Positions 1 through 5,381 of a stretch of DNA of 5,423 nt are shown in pieces. This stretch comes from an uncultured Clostridium sp. Its GTDB lineage: Bacteria > Bacillota > Clostridia > TANB77 > CAG-508. Numbering within the stretch: position 1 is the first letter of the stretch; each line of letters opens with the position of its first letter. The translations under genes were made by a program, and so were the position numbers. The notes beneath the pieces were generated by a model that had not been told where the DNA came from, made no database searches, and was given only the letters and a program-made list of their open reading frames with translations. The stretch is from positions 1-5,423 of the forward strand of contig CAMSQT010000092.1 of assembly GCA_947062645.1 (NCBI GenBank), given 5' to 3'.

Positions 1-45
1 GATGAGGCATTGTGACTGGAGTTCAGACGTGTGCTCTTCCGATCT
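1..45. other. Illumina TruSeq adapter and index (artefact)
   Basis: Positions 12-45 are the reverse complement of the standard TruSeq index-side adapter, ending in GCTCTTCCGATCT. Positions 4-11 (GAGGCATT) are the index and 1-3 (GAT) begin the constant part beyond it. This is library sequence left in the assembly, not genome. The GTG at 31 opens an in-frame reading frame into the next gene, but that start lies inside the adapter and is false. Confidence 0.98.
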
Positions 46-765
46 ATTATGGGGAAAAATGGCTCAGGAAAATCTACCTTAGGCAAGTTGATTTCTGGTA
101 TTTTAAAACCAAAAGAAGGAAAAATTTTAATTGATAACTTAGAAGTAGGAAGAGCCAAAAATAAAGAAGAATTACGAAAAAAAATTGGCATTGTCTTTCA
201 AAATCCAGAAAACCAAATTATATTTAACAATGTTTGTGATGAAGTGTCTTTTGCTTTAAAAGGGTTAACCCAAGAAGAAATCAAAAGTAGAATTGACAGG
301 TCATTAGAAAAAGTAAATATGATAGACCAAAAGGAAGAAGATTTATACGAGTTATCCTTAGGACAAAAACAAAGAATTGTAATTGGTGAGGTGCTTGCCA
401 AACAGCCTAAAATTATTGTATTTGATGAGCCAACTACTATGATTGATAGCAAGGGAAAAGAGGAAATCTATCACATTGTAGAAAACTTGAAAAAAGAAGG
501 TTATACCATTATTTATATTACCAATATGGCAGAGGAAATGTTATTAGCAGATCGAATTCTTCTTTTGAATGAAGGCGAGATTGTAGAGGAAATTAAAAAG
601 GAACAGTTGTTAGATAGATTGGATGTGTTCTCCCAATATGACATTAAGCTTCCACTTGTAGTAGAGATGGTTCAAAAATTGAAGCAAGAAGGAATTATAA
701 TTAATCTTGAGAATTATTCGATAGATGAACTAGTTACAAAAATAAAAGGACTTGTTAAGAACTAA
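46..765 (+). CDS. ecfA: ECF transporter ATPase EcfA (5' truncated)
   Basis: This is an ABC-type ATPase that would power an energy-coupling factor (ECF) importer from the cytoplasmic face of the membrane, in a complex with a second ATPase, EcfT and a substrate-binding S component. The visible motifs, in order, are Walker A GKNGSGKST (52-78), a Q-loop in VFQNPENQI (Gln codon 199-201), the signature LSLGQKQR (from 352), and Walker B IIVFDEP (412-432) with the catalytic Glu present. The NPENQ Q-loop region and NGSGKST favour an EcfA1/CbiO1-type subunit over EcfA2; this is inference. The switch histidine, usually in ITH, is Asn here (ITN, codon 523-525). About 30 residues before Walker A are missing because the contig starts in adapter, so the native start is not visible. 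The stop is TAA at 763-765. Its natural partner ecfT lies at 1537, separated from it by the toxin-antitoxin module. Confidence 0.9.
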   Translation: MMGKNGSGKSTLGKLISGILKPKEGKILIDNLEVGRAKNKEELRKKIGIVFQNPENQIIFNNVCDEVSFALKGLTQEEIKSRIDRSLEKVNMIDQKEEDLYELSLGQKQRIVIGEVLAKQPKIIVFDEPTTMIDSKGKEEIYHIVENLKKEGYTIIYITNMAEEMLLADRILLLNEGEIVEEIKKEQLLDRLDVFSQYDIKLPLVVEMVQKLKQEGIIINLENYSIDELVTKIKGLVKN

Positions 766-798
766 AACAACGATAGTTATAGAAATTTGCTAAATTTG

Positions 799-828
799 TT
801 GACAACATAACATATTTTATGCTATTAT
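799..828 (+). promoter_or_regulatory. Promoter of the RNA antitoxin-toxin module
   Basis: A perfect -35 TTGACA (799-804) is followed after 18 bp by TATTAT (823-828). TG at 820-821 makes an extended -10 (TGCTATTAT). Transcription would start near 835, just ahead of the tandem repeats at 860. This placement is expected of a type III antitoxin RNA promoter. Confidence 0.8.
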
Positions 829-859
829 GAATATAATAATTAAGAACATCATTGTTTTT

Positions 860-967
860 AATAAATGTGTTTGTCGCCACCTCTTTGGCGAGTTATAAGT
901 GAGAGAGTGAATAAATGTGTTTGTCGCCGCCTCTTTGAGCGACTAACAAATGAGAGAGTGAATAAAT
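860..967 (+). repeat. Tandem repeat, 2.1 copies of 50-51 nt
   Basis: Copy 1 is 860-909 (50 nt), copy 2 is 910-960 (51 nt), and 961-967 (AATAAAT) repeats the first seven bases of the unit. Both copies start AATAAATGTGTTTGTCGCC, share the loop CCTCTTTG and end TGAGAGAGTG. Differences cluster in the 3' stem arm and the linker: copy 2 has an extra A at 938 and C at 943 where copy 1 has G at 892. The two-and-a-fraction copy number fits CptI/TenpI-type antitoxins better than ToxI, which usually has more and shorter repeats (family knowledge from memory). Confidence 0.95.
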
Positions 968-971
968 TTAA

Positions 972-999
972 AGTGGCTTACCAGAAATGGTGAGCCACT
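972..999 (+). terminator. Hairpin between antitoxin repeats and toxin (attenuator-like)
   Basis: AGTGGCTTACC (972-982) pairs with GGTGAGCCACT (989-999) over 11 bp with one U-G pair and a 6-nt loop (AGAAAT). Type III loci carry a terminator-like hairpin here that limits read-through into the toxin, so RNA antitoxin stays in excess. There is no U-tract after this stem (AATAATATAAAGG follows). It may therefore be a weak terminator, or a structural 3' end or processing barrier, rather than a classical intrinsic terminator. Confidence 0.6.
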
Positions 1000-1007
1000 A
1001 ATAATAT

Positions 1008-1014
1008 AAAGGAG
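1008..1014 (+). promoter_or_regulatory. Toxin ribosome binding site
   Basis: AAAGGAG lies 8 nt before the ATG at 1023 and 8 nt after the hairpin ending at 999. It is a near-ideal site and fixes the toxin start. Its closeness to the hairpin means folding or toxin processing of the leader could affect translation. Confidence 0.85.
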
Positions 1015-1022
1015 AAATAAAT

Positions 1023-1508
1023 ATGCAAATAAGTGTAGGATGTTTTTATTTTATAAAAGATACATTTTTCGAAATTATAGATGATTCAGAATTAATGCAA
1101 AATAAAGAAAATGGGAACAAAAGACCTTGTTATTATTGTTTTAAAAGTAAAAAGTATGATAATATTATATGGTTTATTCCTGTTAGTACAAAAGTAGATA
1201 AGTATCAAAAAATATATGATAATAAAATACAGAAACAAATAAAATTAGGGAAAAGACCTTCTATCGACACAATTGTTTTTGGAAAAGTTGCTAATACATA
1301 TAGTGCTTTTTTAATACAAAATATGTTTCCTGTGACAGAAAAATATATTGAAAGTCAGTATATAAAAAATAAGGTGGCCATAAAATTAGCAAACAGATTA
1401 CAAATAGAAATAATAATGAAAGCAACAAAAGTTCTAAATTTATATAATCATGGAATGAAAAATATTATTTTTCCTGATATTGATAGAATTCTAGAACAAT
1501 TATTATAA
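1023..1508 (+). CDS. Type III toxin, CptN/ToxN-like endoribonuclease
   Basis: This 161-aa basic protein probably cuts RNA in the cytoplasm and is held inactive by the repeat RNA encoded just upstream. Sequence resemblance to the ToxN/AbiQ/CptN/TenpN superfamily (MazF/Kid-like fold) is recognised from overall layout. An N-terminal strand is followed by KRPCYYC (about residues 33-39), IIWFIPVSTKVDKY (48-61), a basic middle (KIQKQIKLGKRP) and the conserved-looking QNMFPVTEKYI (99-109), then a helical C-terminus. The length fits the family. Among subfamilies CptN fits best because of the clostridial host and the two-repeat antitoxin; TenpN is the alternative. No catalytic residue is assigned with confidence. 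A hand count gives about 22% GC, below ecfA and the synthetase gene (about 28-35% in sampled lines), which hints at separate ancestry. No terminator follows, so transcripts can run on into ecfT. Confidence 0.75.
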   Translation: MQISVGCFYFIKDTFFEIIDDSELMQNKENGNKRPCYYCFKSKKYDNIIWFIPVSTKVDKYQKIYDNKIQKQIKLGKRPSIDTIVFGKVANTYSAFLIQNMFPVTEKYIESQYIKNKVAIKLANRLQIEIIMKATKVLNLYNHGMKNIIFPDIDRILEQLL

Positions 1509-1522
1509 TGAGTCAAAATCGC

Positions 1523-1528
1523 AGGAGG
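1523..1528 (+). promoter_or_regulatory. ecfT ribosome binding site
   Basis: A perfect AGGAGG lies 8 nt before the ATG at 1537 and supports that start, even though the resulting protein is short at its N-terminus for the family. No promoter is recognisable in the 28 bases between the toxin stop and this start. Confidence 0.85.
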
Positions 1529-1536
1529 AATTAAAA

Positions 1537-2103
1537 ATGAAAAATGTCATTACCTTTTTAGGTTTTGTAATATATGCAAGTTTAATATTTTTTATAAACA
1601 GTAGTGTTTTATTAGGAATCATATTATTGATAAACATTTTGACTATGGCTATTTGTAAGATAAAGCCAAGTACTGCAATTGGAAACATTGTAAAATTATT
1701 ACCATTTATCTTACTAACTGTAGTGATTAACTGCATTTTAGCTAATTATCAGTATGCTATTTTGGTGGCAATTAAATTGATTTTAGTTTGTAATATTACT
1801 TTTGTTTATGCTAAAACAACTACCGTAAGAAATATAGCAAGTACGATAAAAAATCTTTGTATGCCTTTAAAGTTGTTTAAGGTAAATTTAGAGGATATTG
1901 AATTACTAGTTTGTATTTCTCTTTCTATGATTCCTATTTTAAAAACAGAGTATAGTGAATTAAAGGAGGCCTGCTTAGCAAAAGGTATTGCTATAAAGGT
2001 TTCTAATATGAAACCAATTTTAACGAAGCTTATGGTTTCTGTTATGAAGCGTGTGAATTATATTGAGGAATCTATGATTGAGAAAGGGTATGGAGGAGTG
2101 TAG
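1537..2103 (+). CDS. ecfT: ECF transporter membrane component EcfT (short)
   Basis: This 188-aa integral membrane protein would couple the EcfA ATPases to a substrate-specific S component in vitamin or metal import. Hydrophobic segments lie at about residues 5-20, 22-40, 53-70 and 72-92. They are followed by the cytoplasmic coupling region typical of EcfT/CbiQ: SMIPILKTEYSELKEACLAKG (130-150) and a second coupling helix ending in EESMIEKGYGG (177-187). The two Ala-Arg-Gly type motifs that dock on the ATPases are AKG (148-150) and EKG (182-184), with Lys in place of Arg in both. Usual EcfT length is about 260 aa. This one lacks the N-terminal stretch around the LDPRTKLL-like motif and the final membrane segment, so it is either a short family variant or trimmed at both ends. 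It is probably expressed from the toxin-antitoxin promoter and/or read-through from ecfA. Its stop is 12 bp from the end of the convergent gene at 2116. Confidence 0.85.
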   Translation: MKNVITFLGFVIYASLIFFINSSVLLGIILLINILTMAICKIKPSTAIGNIVKLLPFILLTVVINCILANYQYAILVAIKLILVCNITFVYAKTTTVRNIASTIKNLCMPLKLFKVNLEDIELLVCISLSMIPILKTEYSELKEACLAKGIAIKVSNMKPILTKLMVSVMKRVNYIEESMIEKGYGGV

Positions 2104-2115
2104 AAATTGACAAAT

Positions 2116-2610
2116 TTATTTTTTCAAATACACCCTTTGCACATACAGTTTATTTGCAAAAGACTGAACTACATTTCGTAAAATATATTGTTCCTTCGAA
2201 AGTTTACTATTTTTAATATAATGTTTTTCTGCAAAAACAATACGAATTGCTTTTTCCAATTCACTACAAAAGCGGTCATAAGCAAGGTCAATAGGAGAAG
2301 TCTTTAAAGCTAAGCCAATCAACTTTTCTATTTCATGAATACTATAGACTTCTTTCAAAACAAAAATAACAAACAAAGAAGCCATATGTTCTTTATTATA
2401 CTTCTTGTTAGTAGGAGCCTTAATGGTTTTATGTTTTACATAGTTATTAATCATGGTTTTTGTTATAATTTTTTCGTCTTTTTCACTATCATTTTTAATA
2501 TAACCAGCCAAATATTGTTCTAAAAAAGAAACTAACTGATCTATATACAAATCAATAATAGGAAGTTCTTCCCATCTTGGAAGATGGAAATCTTTAATTT
2601 CTATATTCAT
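2116..2610 (-). CDS. DUF1836 helix-turn-helix protein
   Basis: The 164-aa soluble protein matches the DUF1836 family of Bacillota. LPRWEELPIIDLYIDQLVSFLEQYL fits the family opening (about residues 10-34) but is described here by its key parts: LPRWEELP, IDLY and the following helix. ITKTMINNYVKHK (49-61) and NKKYNKEHMASLFVIFVLK (68-86) form a MerR-like DNA-recognition region with a KYxxEH motif. The C-terminal half is helical and variable. Its function is unknown; a transcription-regulator role is inferred from the HTH-like region. The start ATG (2610-2608) is backed by GAGGTG at 2623-2618, 7 nt away. It is divergent from the acyl-CoA synthetase gene and shares a compact promoter region with it, so local or self-regulation is plausible but not shown. 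Confidence 0.85.
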   Translation of the reverse strand: MNIEIKDFHLPRWEELPIIDLYIDQLVSFLEQYLAGYIKNDSEKDEKIITKTMINNYVKHKTIKAPTNKKYNKEHMASLFVIFVLKEVYSIHEIEKLIGLALKTSPIDLAYDRFCSELEKAIRIVFAEKHYIKNSKLSKEQYILRNVVQSFANKLYVQRVYLKK

Positions 2611-2634
2611 GTTAATTCACCTCATTTGCCAATA

Positions 2635-2663
2635 ATCATAGCACTTTTTGACTCTATAGTCAA
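2635..2663 (-). promoter_or_regulatory. Promoter of the DUF1836 gene
   Basis: Read on the minus strand, TTGACT (2663-2658) is followed after 17 bp by TATGAT (2640-2635), with TGC before it as an extended -10. The ribosome binding site is 11 bases beyond the -10. The -35 overlaps one arm of the inverted repeat at 2648-2663. Confidence 0.8.
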
Positions 2664-2673
2664 CTACTTGACA
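2648..2673. promoter_or_regulatory. Three phased TTGAC half-sites, operator candidate
   Basis: TTGACT (2648-2653), its inverse AGTCAA (2658-2663) and TTGACA (2668-2673) lie at exact 10-bp steps, each separated by 4 bp. The first two make a perfect 6-4-6 inverted repeat. Two of the three also serve as -35 boxes of the divergent promoters, so part of the similarity is promoter consensus. The first copy is not needed for any visible promoter, which suggests an operator. Confidence 0.45.
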
Positions 2674-2696
2674 ACATATTTAAGATATGATAATCT
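2668..2696 (+). promoter_or_regulatory. Promoter of the acyl-CoA synthetase gene
   Basis: A perfect -35 TTGACA (2668-2673) is followed after 17 bp by TAATCT (2691-2696), with TG at 2688-2689 as an extended -10. Its -35 is only 4 bp from the divergent promoter's -35, so the two may compete for polymerase or be controlled together. Confidence 0.75.
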
Positions 2697-2728
2697 AGTA
2701 ATCAATACTAGATAAAGAAGGTTAAAAT

Positions 2729-4454
2729 ATGGAAAGAGAAAAATATTTTGAAGCAACTGAGTTTACAAACATAAAAGAGCTTATCCAAGATGCGGTAAGC
2801 AAATATAAAGAAAAACCAGCTTTTGTGATTAAACATAAAGAAGAAAAAACGGTATCTTATGAAGAAGTAAGCTACACGAGACTTTTAGAAGAAGTCAATC
2901 AATTAGGAACTAAATTTTATGATTTAGGTTACCAAGAAAAAAGAGTTGCCATAGTAGGAAGAAACTGCTATCAATGGGCATTAGCACATTTAACTAATTT
3001 ATTAGGAGGAATTTTAAGTATTCCACTTGATAAAGAATTACAAGTAGAGGAATTAGAAAGCTGTTTAGTAAGAAGCAAAGCAGATGTTTTAGTATTTGAC
3101 GAAAAATATATCCAAAATATTGAAGAAATAAAAAAACGAGGAAATGCAAAAATTGAAAACTACATTTGTATGACCAAACAAGAAGGATATGAGGATTTAG
3201 AAAACTTAAAAGAGCAAGGAAAAGTTTTACTAGAAGAAGGAAATAATACTTATCTACAAGCTAAAATTGATAGCTATAAAATGAACATTTTGTTATTTAC
3301 CTCTGGAACTACTTCAAAATCAAAAGCAGTTATGCTTTCGCAAAACAATATAGCATCTAATGTGTATAGTATGCAATTAGTAGAAGATATTCGAAAAGAA
3401 GATGTAAACATTGCGTTTTTACCATTCCATCATATTTTTGGTTCTACTTGTATGGTTGTAATGTTAGCTTTTGGCGTAACTACAGTATTTCCAGATGGAC
3501 TTCGCTATATTGCTCAAAACTTAAAAGAATACAAAGTGTCTATTTTTGTAGGCGTACCTTTGCTAGTAGAAGCTATTTACAAAAGAATCGAACAAGGAAT
3601 AGCCAAAAAAGGAAAAACCAAGGTAGTTGCTTTTGCTAAAAAGGTAAGTAATTTGTTATTAAAATTACGGTATTGATATAAGAAAAAAACTATTTAAAGA
3701 AATTTTAAATGAATTAGGGGGAGCCTTACGATTTGTTATTTCTGGGGGAGCGCCATTAGACAAGAAAGTAGCACAAGGCTTTAATGAACTAGGAATTAAC
3801 GTAGTCCAAGGATATGGTCTAACCGAAACTTCGCCAGTAATTTCAGCAGAAAATTTTAAAAAAATGAAATATGGCTCTATTGGTTTTCCAATGGAAAATG
3901 TGCAAGTTGAATTATTTAACCAAGACGAACAAGGAATTGGAGAAATTAGAGTAAAAGGGCCTAATGTTATGCTTGGCTATTATGAAAATGAAGAAGCAAC
4001 CAAGGAAGTGTTAAGAGACGGTTGGTTTTATACAGGAGATTTAGCTTACTACGATAAAGAAGGATATTTGTTTTTAGCAGGAAGAAAAAAGGATATGATT
4101 GTTTTAAAAAATGGAAAAAAGGTATTTCCGGAGGAACTAGAAACATTAGTAAATCGACTAGACGAAGTTCTAGAGTGTATTGTTTATGGTATGCCAGAAA
4201 AGGACAAAAATGATATAAAACTTTCTGTTAAGATAGTTTATGATAAAGAAGTAGTTCAAGAAAAATATCCAAATACAACAAGTGAAGAACTAGAAAATAT
4301 CATTTGGCAAAAGATTAAGGAGATTAATAAGACATTTCCTCCTTACAAATATATTAAAAATATGATTTTAACAGATCAAGAACTGATTAAGACGACAACA
4401 AAAAAAGTGAAGAGAAATGAAGAGATTAAGAAGTTGTTAGAGAACGAAATCTAG
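2729..4454 (+). pseudogene. Long-chain acyl-CoA synthetase, frameshifted
   Basis: This AMP-forming ligase (FadD/ACSL type) would activate fatty acids to acyl-CoA with ATP. Frame one runs from ATG 2729 (AGAAGG at 2716-2721) to a TGA at 3674-3676 and carries the P-loop TSGTTSKSKAVMLS (residues 191-204) and LPFHHIFG (231-238). The family sequence continues one base out of frame: NYGIDIRKKLF from 3663, VISGGAPLD, YGLTETSP (from 3813), YTGDL (from 4029), the hinge region AGRKKDMIVLKNGKK, FPEELE, and a Lys-rich KTTTKKVKR tail holding the expected catalytic Lys. Removing one A from the run 3661-3664 joins both parts into an uninterrupted 574-aa protein with LLLNYGID at the join, a normal length. Every other part looks intact, so this is either a very recent mutation or an assembly or sequencing error. 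Translation from ATG 3864 would give only the C-terminal lid portion and no working enzyme. Confidence 0.88.
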
Positions 4455-4465
4455 ATTATGCTTAT

Positions 4466-4508
4466 AAAAGCGGAAGTAAGATAGTGCCTATATCTTATTT
4501 CCGCTTTT
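4466..4508 (+). terminator. Rho-independent terminator
   Basis: AAAAGCGGAAGTAAGATA (4466-4483) pairs with TATCTTATTTCCGCTTTT (4491-4508). This is an 18-bp stem with one G-U pair and a 7-nt loop, and it runs into a T-rich tail (TTTTGTTATT). It ends the synthetase transcript 12 bases after the stop. The other strand also ends in CTTTTAT, so it may serve the convergent DUF1064 gene at 4527 as well. Confidence 0.88.
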
Positions 4509-4526
4509 GTTATTATGTGTGTTTTA

Positions 4527-4877
4527 TTAAATTTCCGTAATTTTCAAATTAAACTTATCTTCAAAAACCTTTTTTTTAGCAATATACTCTTTCGTTTTAA
4601 CACCCTTAACATCAATAACCTCAGTCGAATTATCCTTATGAAAAACAATAAAATCAGCTTTATATTTTAATTTAGGTGCCAAAATAAAAGTAGGTTGTAA
4701 GCAAAATCCATTAATCTCTTTTCCTTGTAAGCGCAATTTTAATTCACAATAATAATCTGCTTCTTTTTGACTATCAAACGTATGACCGTCGATTGAAACC
4801 TTATTAGCACGGTACTTACTAGTTTTGTTTCTATTATTTGTAAAATTTTTATAATCGTCTACACTCCAATGTTCCAT
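4527..4877 (-). CDS. DUF1064 protein, phage-type PD-(D/E)XK nuclease-like
   Basis: This 116-aa protein matches DUF1064, a family mostly encoded by phages and prophages of Bacillota. Recognisable parts are KYRANKVSIDGHTFDSQKEADYY (about residues 21-43, key elements KYRA, FDS and KEA), LQPTFIL (60-66), YKADF (72-76) and EVIDVKG (86-92), ending with VFEDKFNLKI. The set Glu39, Asp75, Asp89-Val-Lys91 matches a PD-(D/E)XK endonuclease active site (E...D...DxK). DNA cleavage, perhaps of branched intermediates, is inferred and not established. No phage gene lies on either side, so it looks like a lone remnant or an adopted gene. The ribosome binding site AAGGAG (4895-4890) is 12 nt from the ATG, a longer gap than usual. 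No better in-frame start is visible. Confidence 0.8.
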   Translation of the reverse strand: MEHWSVDDYKNFTNNRNKTSKYRANKVSIDGHTFDSQKEADYYCELKLRLQGKEINGFCLQPTFILAPKLKYKADFIVFHKDNSTEVIDVKGVKTKEYIAKKKVFEDKFNLKITEI

Positions 4878-4910
4878 TTTAAAAATACACTCCTTGTTCT
4901 ATTTTGTAAC

Positions 4911-4939
4911 ATTATATAGAAAAAAGTAAAAAAGTGCAA
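4911..4939 (-). promoter_or_regulatory. Promoter of the DUF1064 gene
   Basis: On the minus strand TTGCAC (4939-4934) is followed after 17 bp of T-rich DNA by a perfect TATAAT (4916-4911). The match suggests active, chromosomal-style expression of the gene from its own promoter. Confidence 0.78.
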
Positions 4940-4996
4940 GAAAAAATCTAGGCTTTTTTTAGAATGTATGATAAAATAACATAAGTGAGTTAGGTC

Positions 4997-5025
4997 TTGA
5001 TAATTGTGAAGTAAAAGAATACAAT
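4997..5025 (+). promoter_or_regulatory. Promoter of the MFS transporter gene
   Basis: TTGATA (4997-5002), 17 bp, then TACAAT (5020-5025), each one base from consensus and 27 bases before the ATG. Divergent from the DUF1064 promoter with about 57 bp between their -35 boxes. No inverted repeat stands out between them. Confidence 0.65.
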
Positions 5026-5052
5026 CTATAAAATTTTAGAAAGGAAAAACAA

Positions 5053-5381
5053 ATGGAGGGAGAAAAACTAAAGAGAAGAAAAGCAATTGTATCCAATAGT
5101 ATTATGCCATTTTTTATAGGAATATCAGGGGACTTAATGTTCTTTATTGCCATATCTACTTTATTTTTAAGCATAGTAAAAGGGCTATCAGCTACTGAGA
5201 TAACCTTTTTGTCAACCATATCAAATTTATTTTGCATTTTGTTACAATTACCAGCCTTAAAAATAATACAAAAAATAGGAAATCTAAGAGCTATACGACT
5301 AGGAACCATCATGCTATTAGTTAGTAGTTTATTAATTACTTTTGGTAATAATTATACAACTATTTTAATAGGATACATTTT
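5053..5381 (+). CDS. MFS transporter, N-terminal fragment
   Basis: An open frame from ATG 5053 (AAGGA at 5041-5045, 7 nt away) runs without a stop to the adapter junction and gives 109 complete codons. A short basic N-terminus (KLKRRK) is followed by membrane segments at about residues 16-42, 48-72 and 79-97. The loop between the second and third, QKIGNLRAIRLG (73-84), resembles the major facilitator superfamily motif A, (D)RxGxRxxxxxG, without the Asp-Arg pair. This fits a roughly 400-aa drug or solute exporter cut by the contig end. The substrate cannot be told from this part. Codons after 5381 are adapter-derived and should not be read as protein. Confidence 0.75.

Larger units (their letters stand above)
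835..1000 (+). ncRNA. Candidate type III antitoxin RNA (CptI/ToxI-like)
   Basis: This is an untranslated leader with a strong promoter upstream, two tandem pseudoknot-capable repeats, and a strong hairpin before the toxin ribosome binding site. In type III systems the repeat RNA is cut by the toxin into single units that then bind and inhibit it. Seen here: each unit has a stem (copy 1: 874-878 with 887-891; copy 2: 923-927 with 939-943). Each also has a pyrimidine loop, CUCUUU (881-886; 931-936), that can pair with the purine tail AGAGAG (902-907; 953-958), giving an H-type pseudoknot with one G-U pair. The start at about 835 is estimated from the promoter, and the end is taken as the base of the hairpin. 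No open reading frame of note lies in the segment. The antitoxin role is inferred from structure and context; the fold was derived by eye. Confidence 0.75.

Noticed and set aside
198..452. 84-aa minus-strand open frame within ecfA
   Set aside because: It lies antisense to conserved ATPase motifs and has no family resemblance of its own.
766..798. Terminator after ecfA
   Set aside because: Only a weak AAATTT-GCT-AAATTT pairing exists with no GC stem or T-run, so read-through from ecfA into the module cannot be excluded.
860..967. CRISPR array
   Set aside because: The two units are directly adjacent with no unique spacers, and no cas gene is present; a type III antitoxin fits better.
2137..2168. 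TTTGCA...TGCAAA hairpin as a terminator for ecfT
   Set aside because: It lies inside the DUF1836 coding region with a long loop and a weak stem; no convincing terminator is seen between the convergent genes.
3662..3700. Programmed frameshifting in the acyl-CoA synthetase
   Set aside because: No slippery heptamer with a downstream stem or other recoding signal is visible, and this enzyme family is not known for recoding. A one-base insertion is simpler.
4941..4964. Hairpin between the DUF1064 and MFS genes (A-run, TCTAGGC, T-run)
   Set aside because: It is a plain A6/T6 pairing with no GC pairs in the stem; this is likely low-complexity AT-rich DNA.
4959..5312. 117-aa minus-strand open frame
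   Set aside because: It is antisense to the MFS transporter gene, which has a promoter, ribosome binding site and family-like membrane segments; the minus frame has no ribosome binding site or family resemblance.
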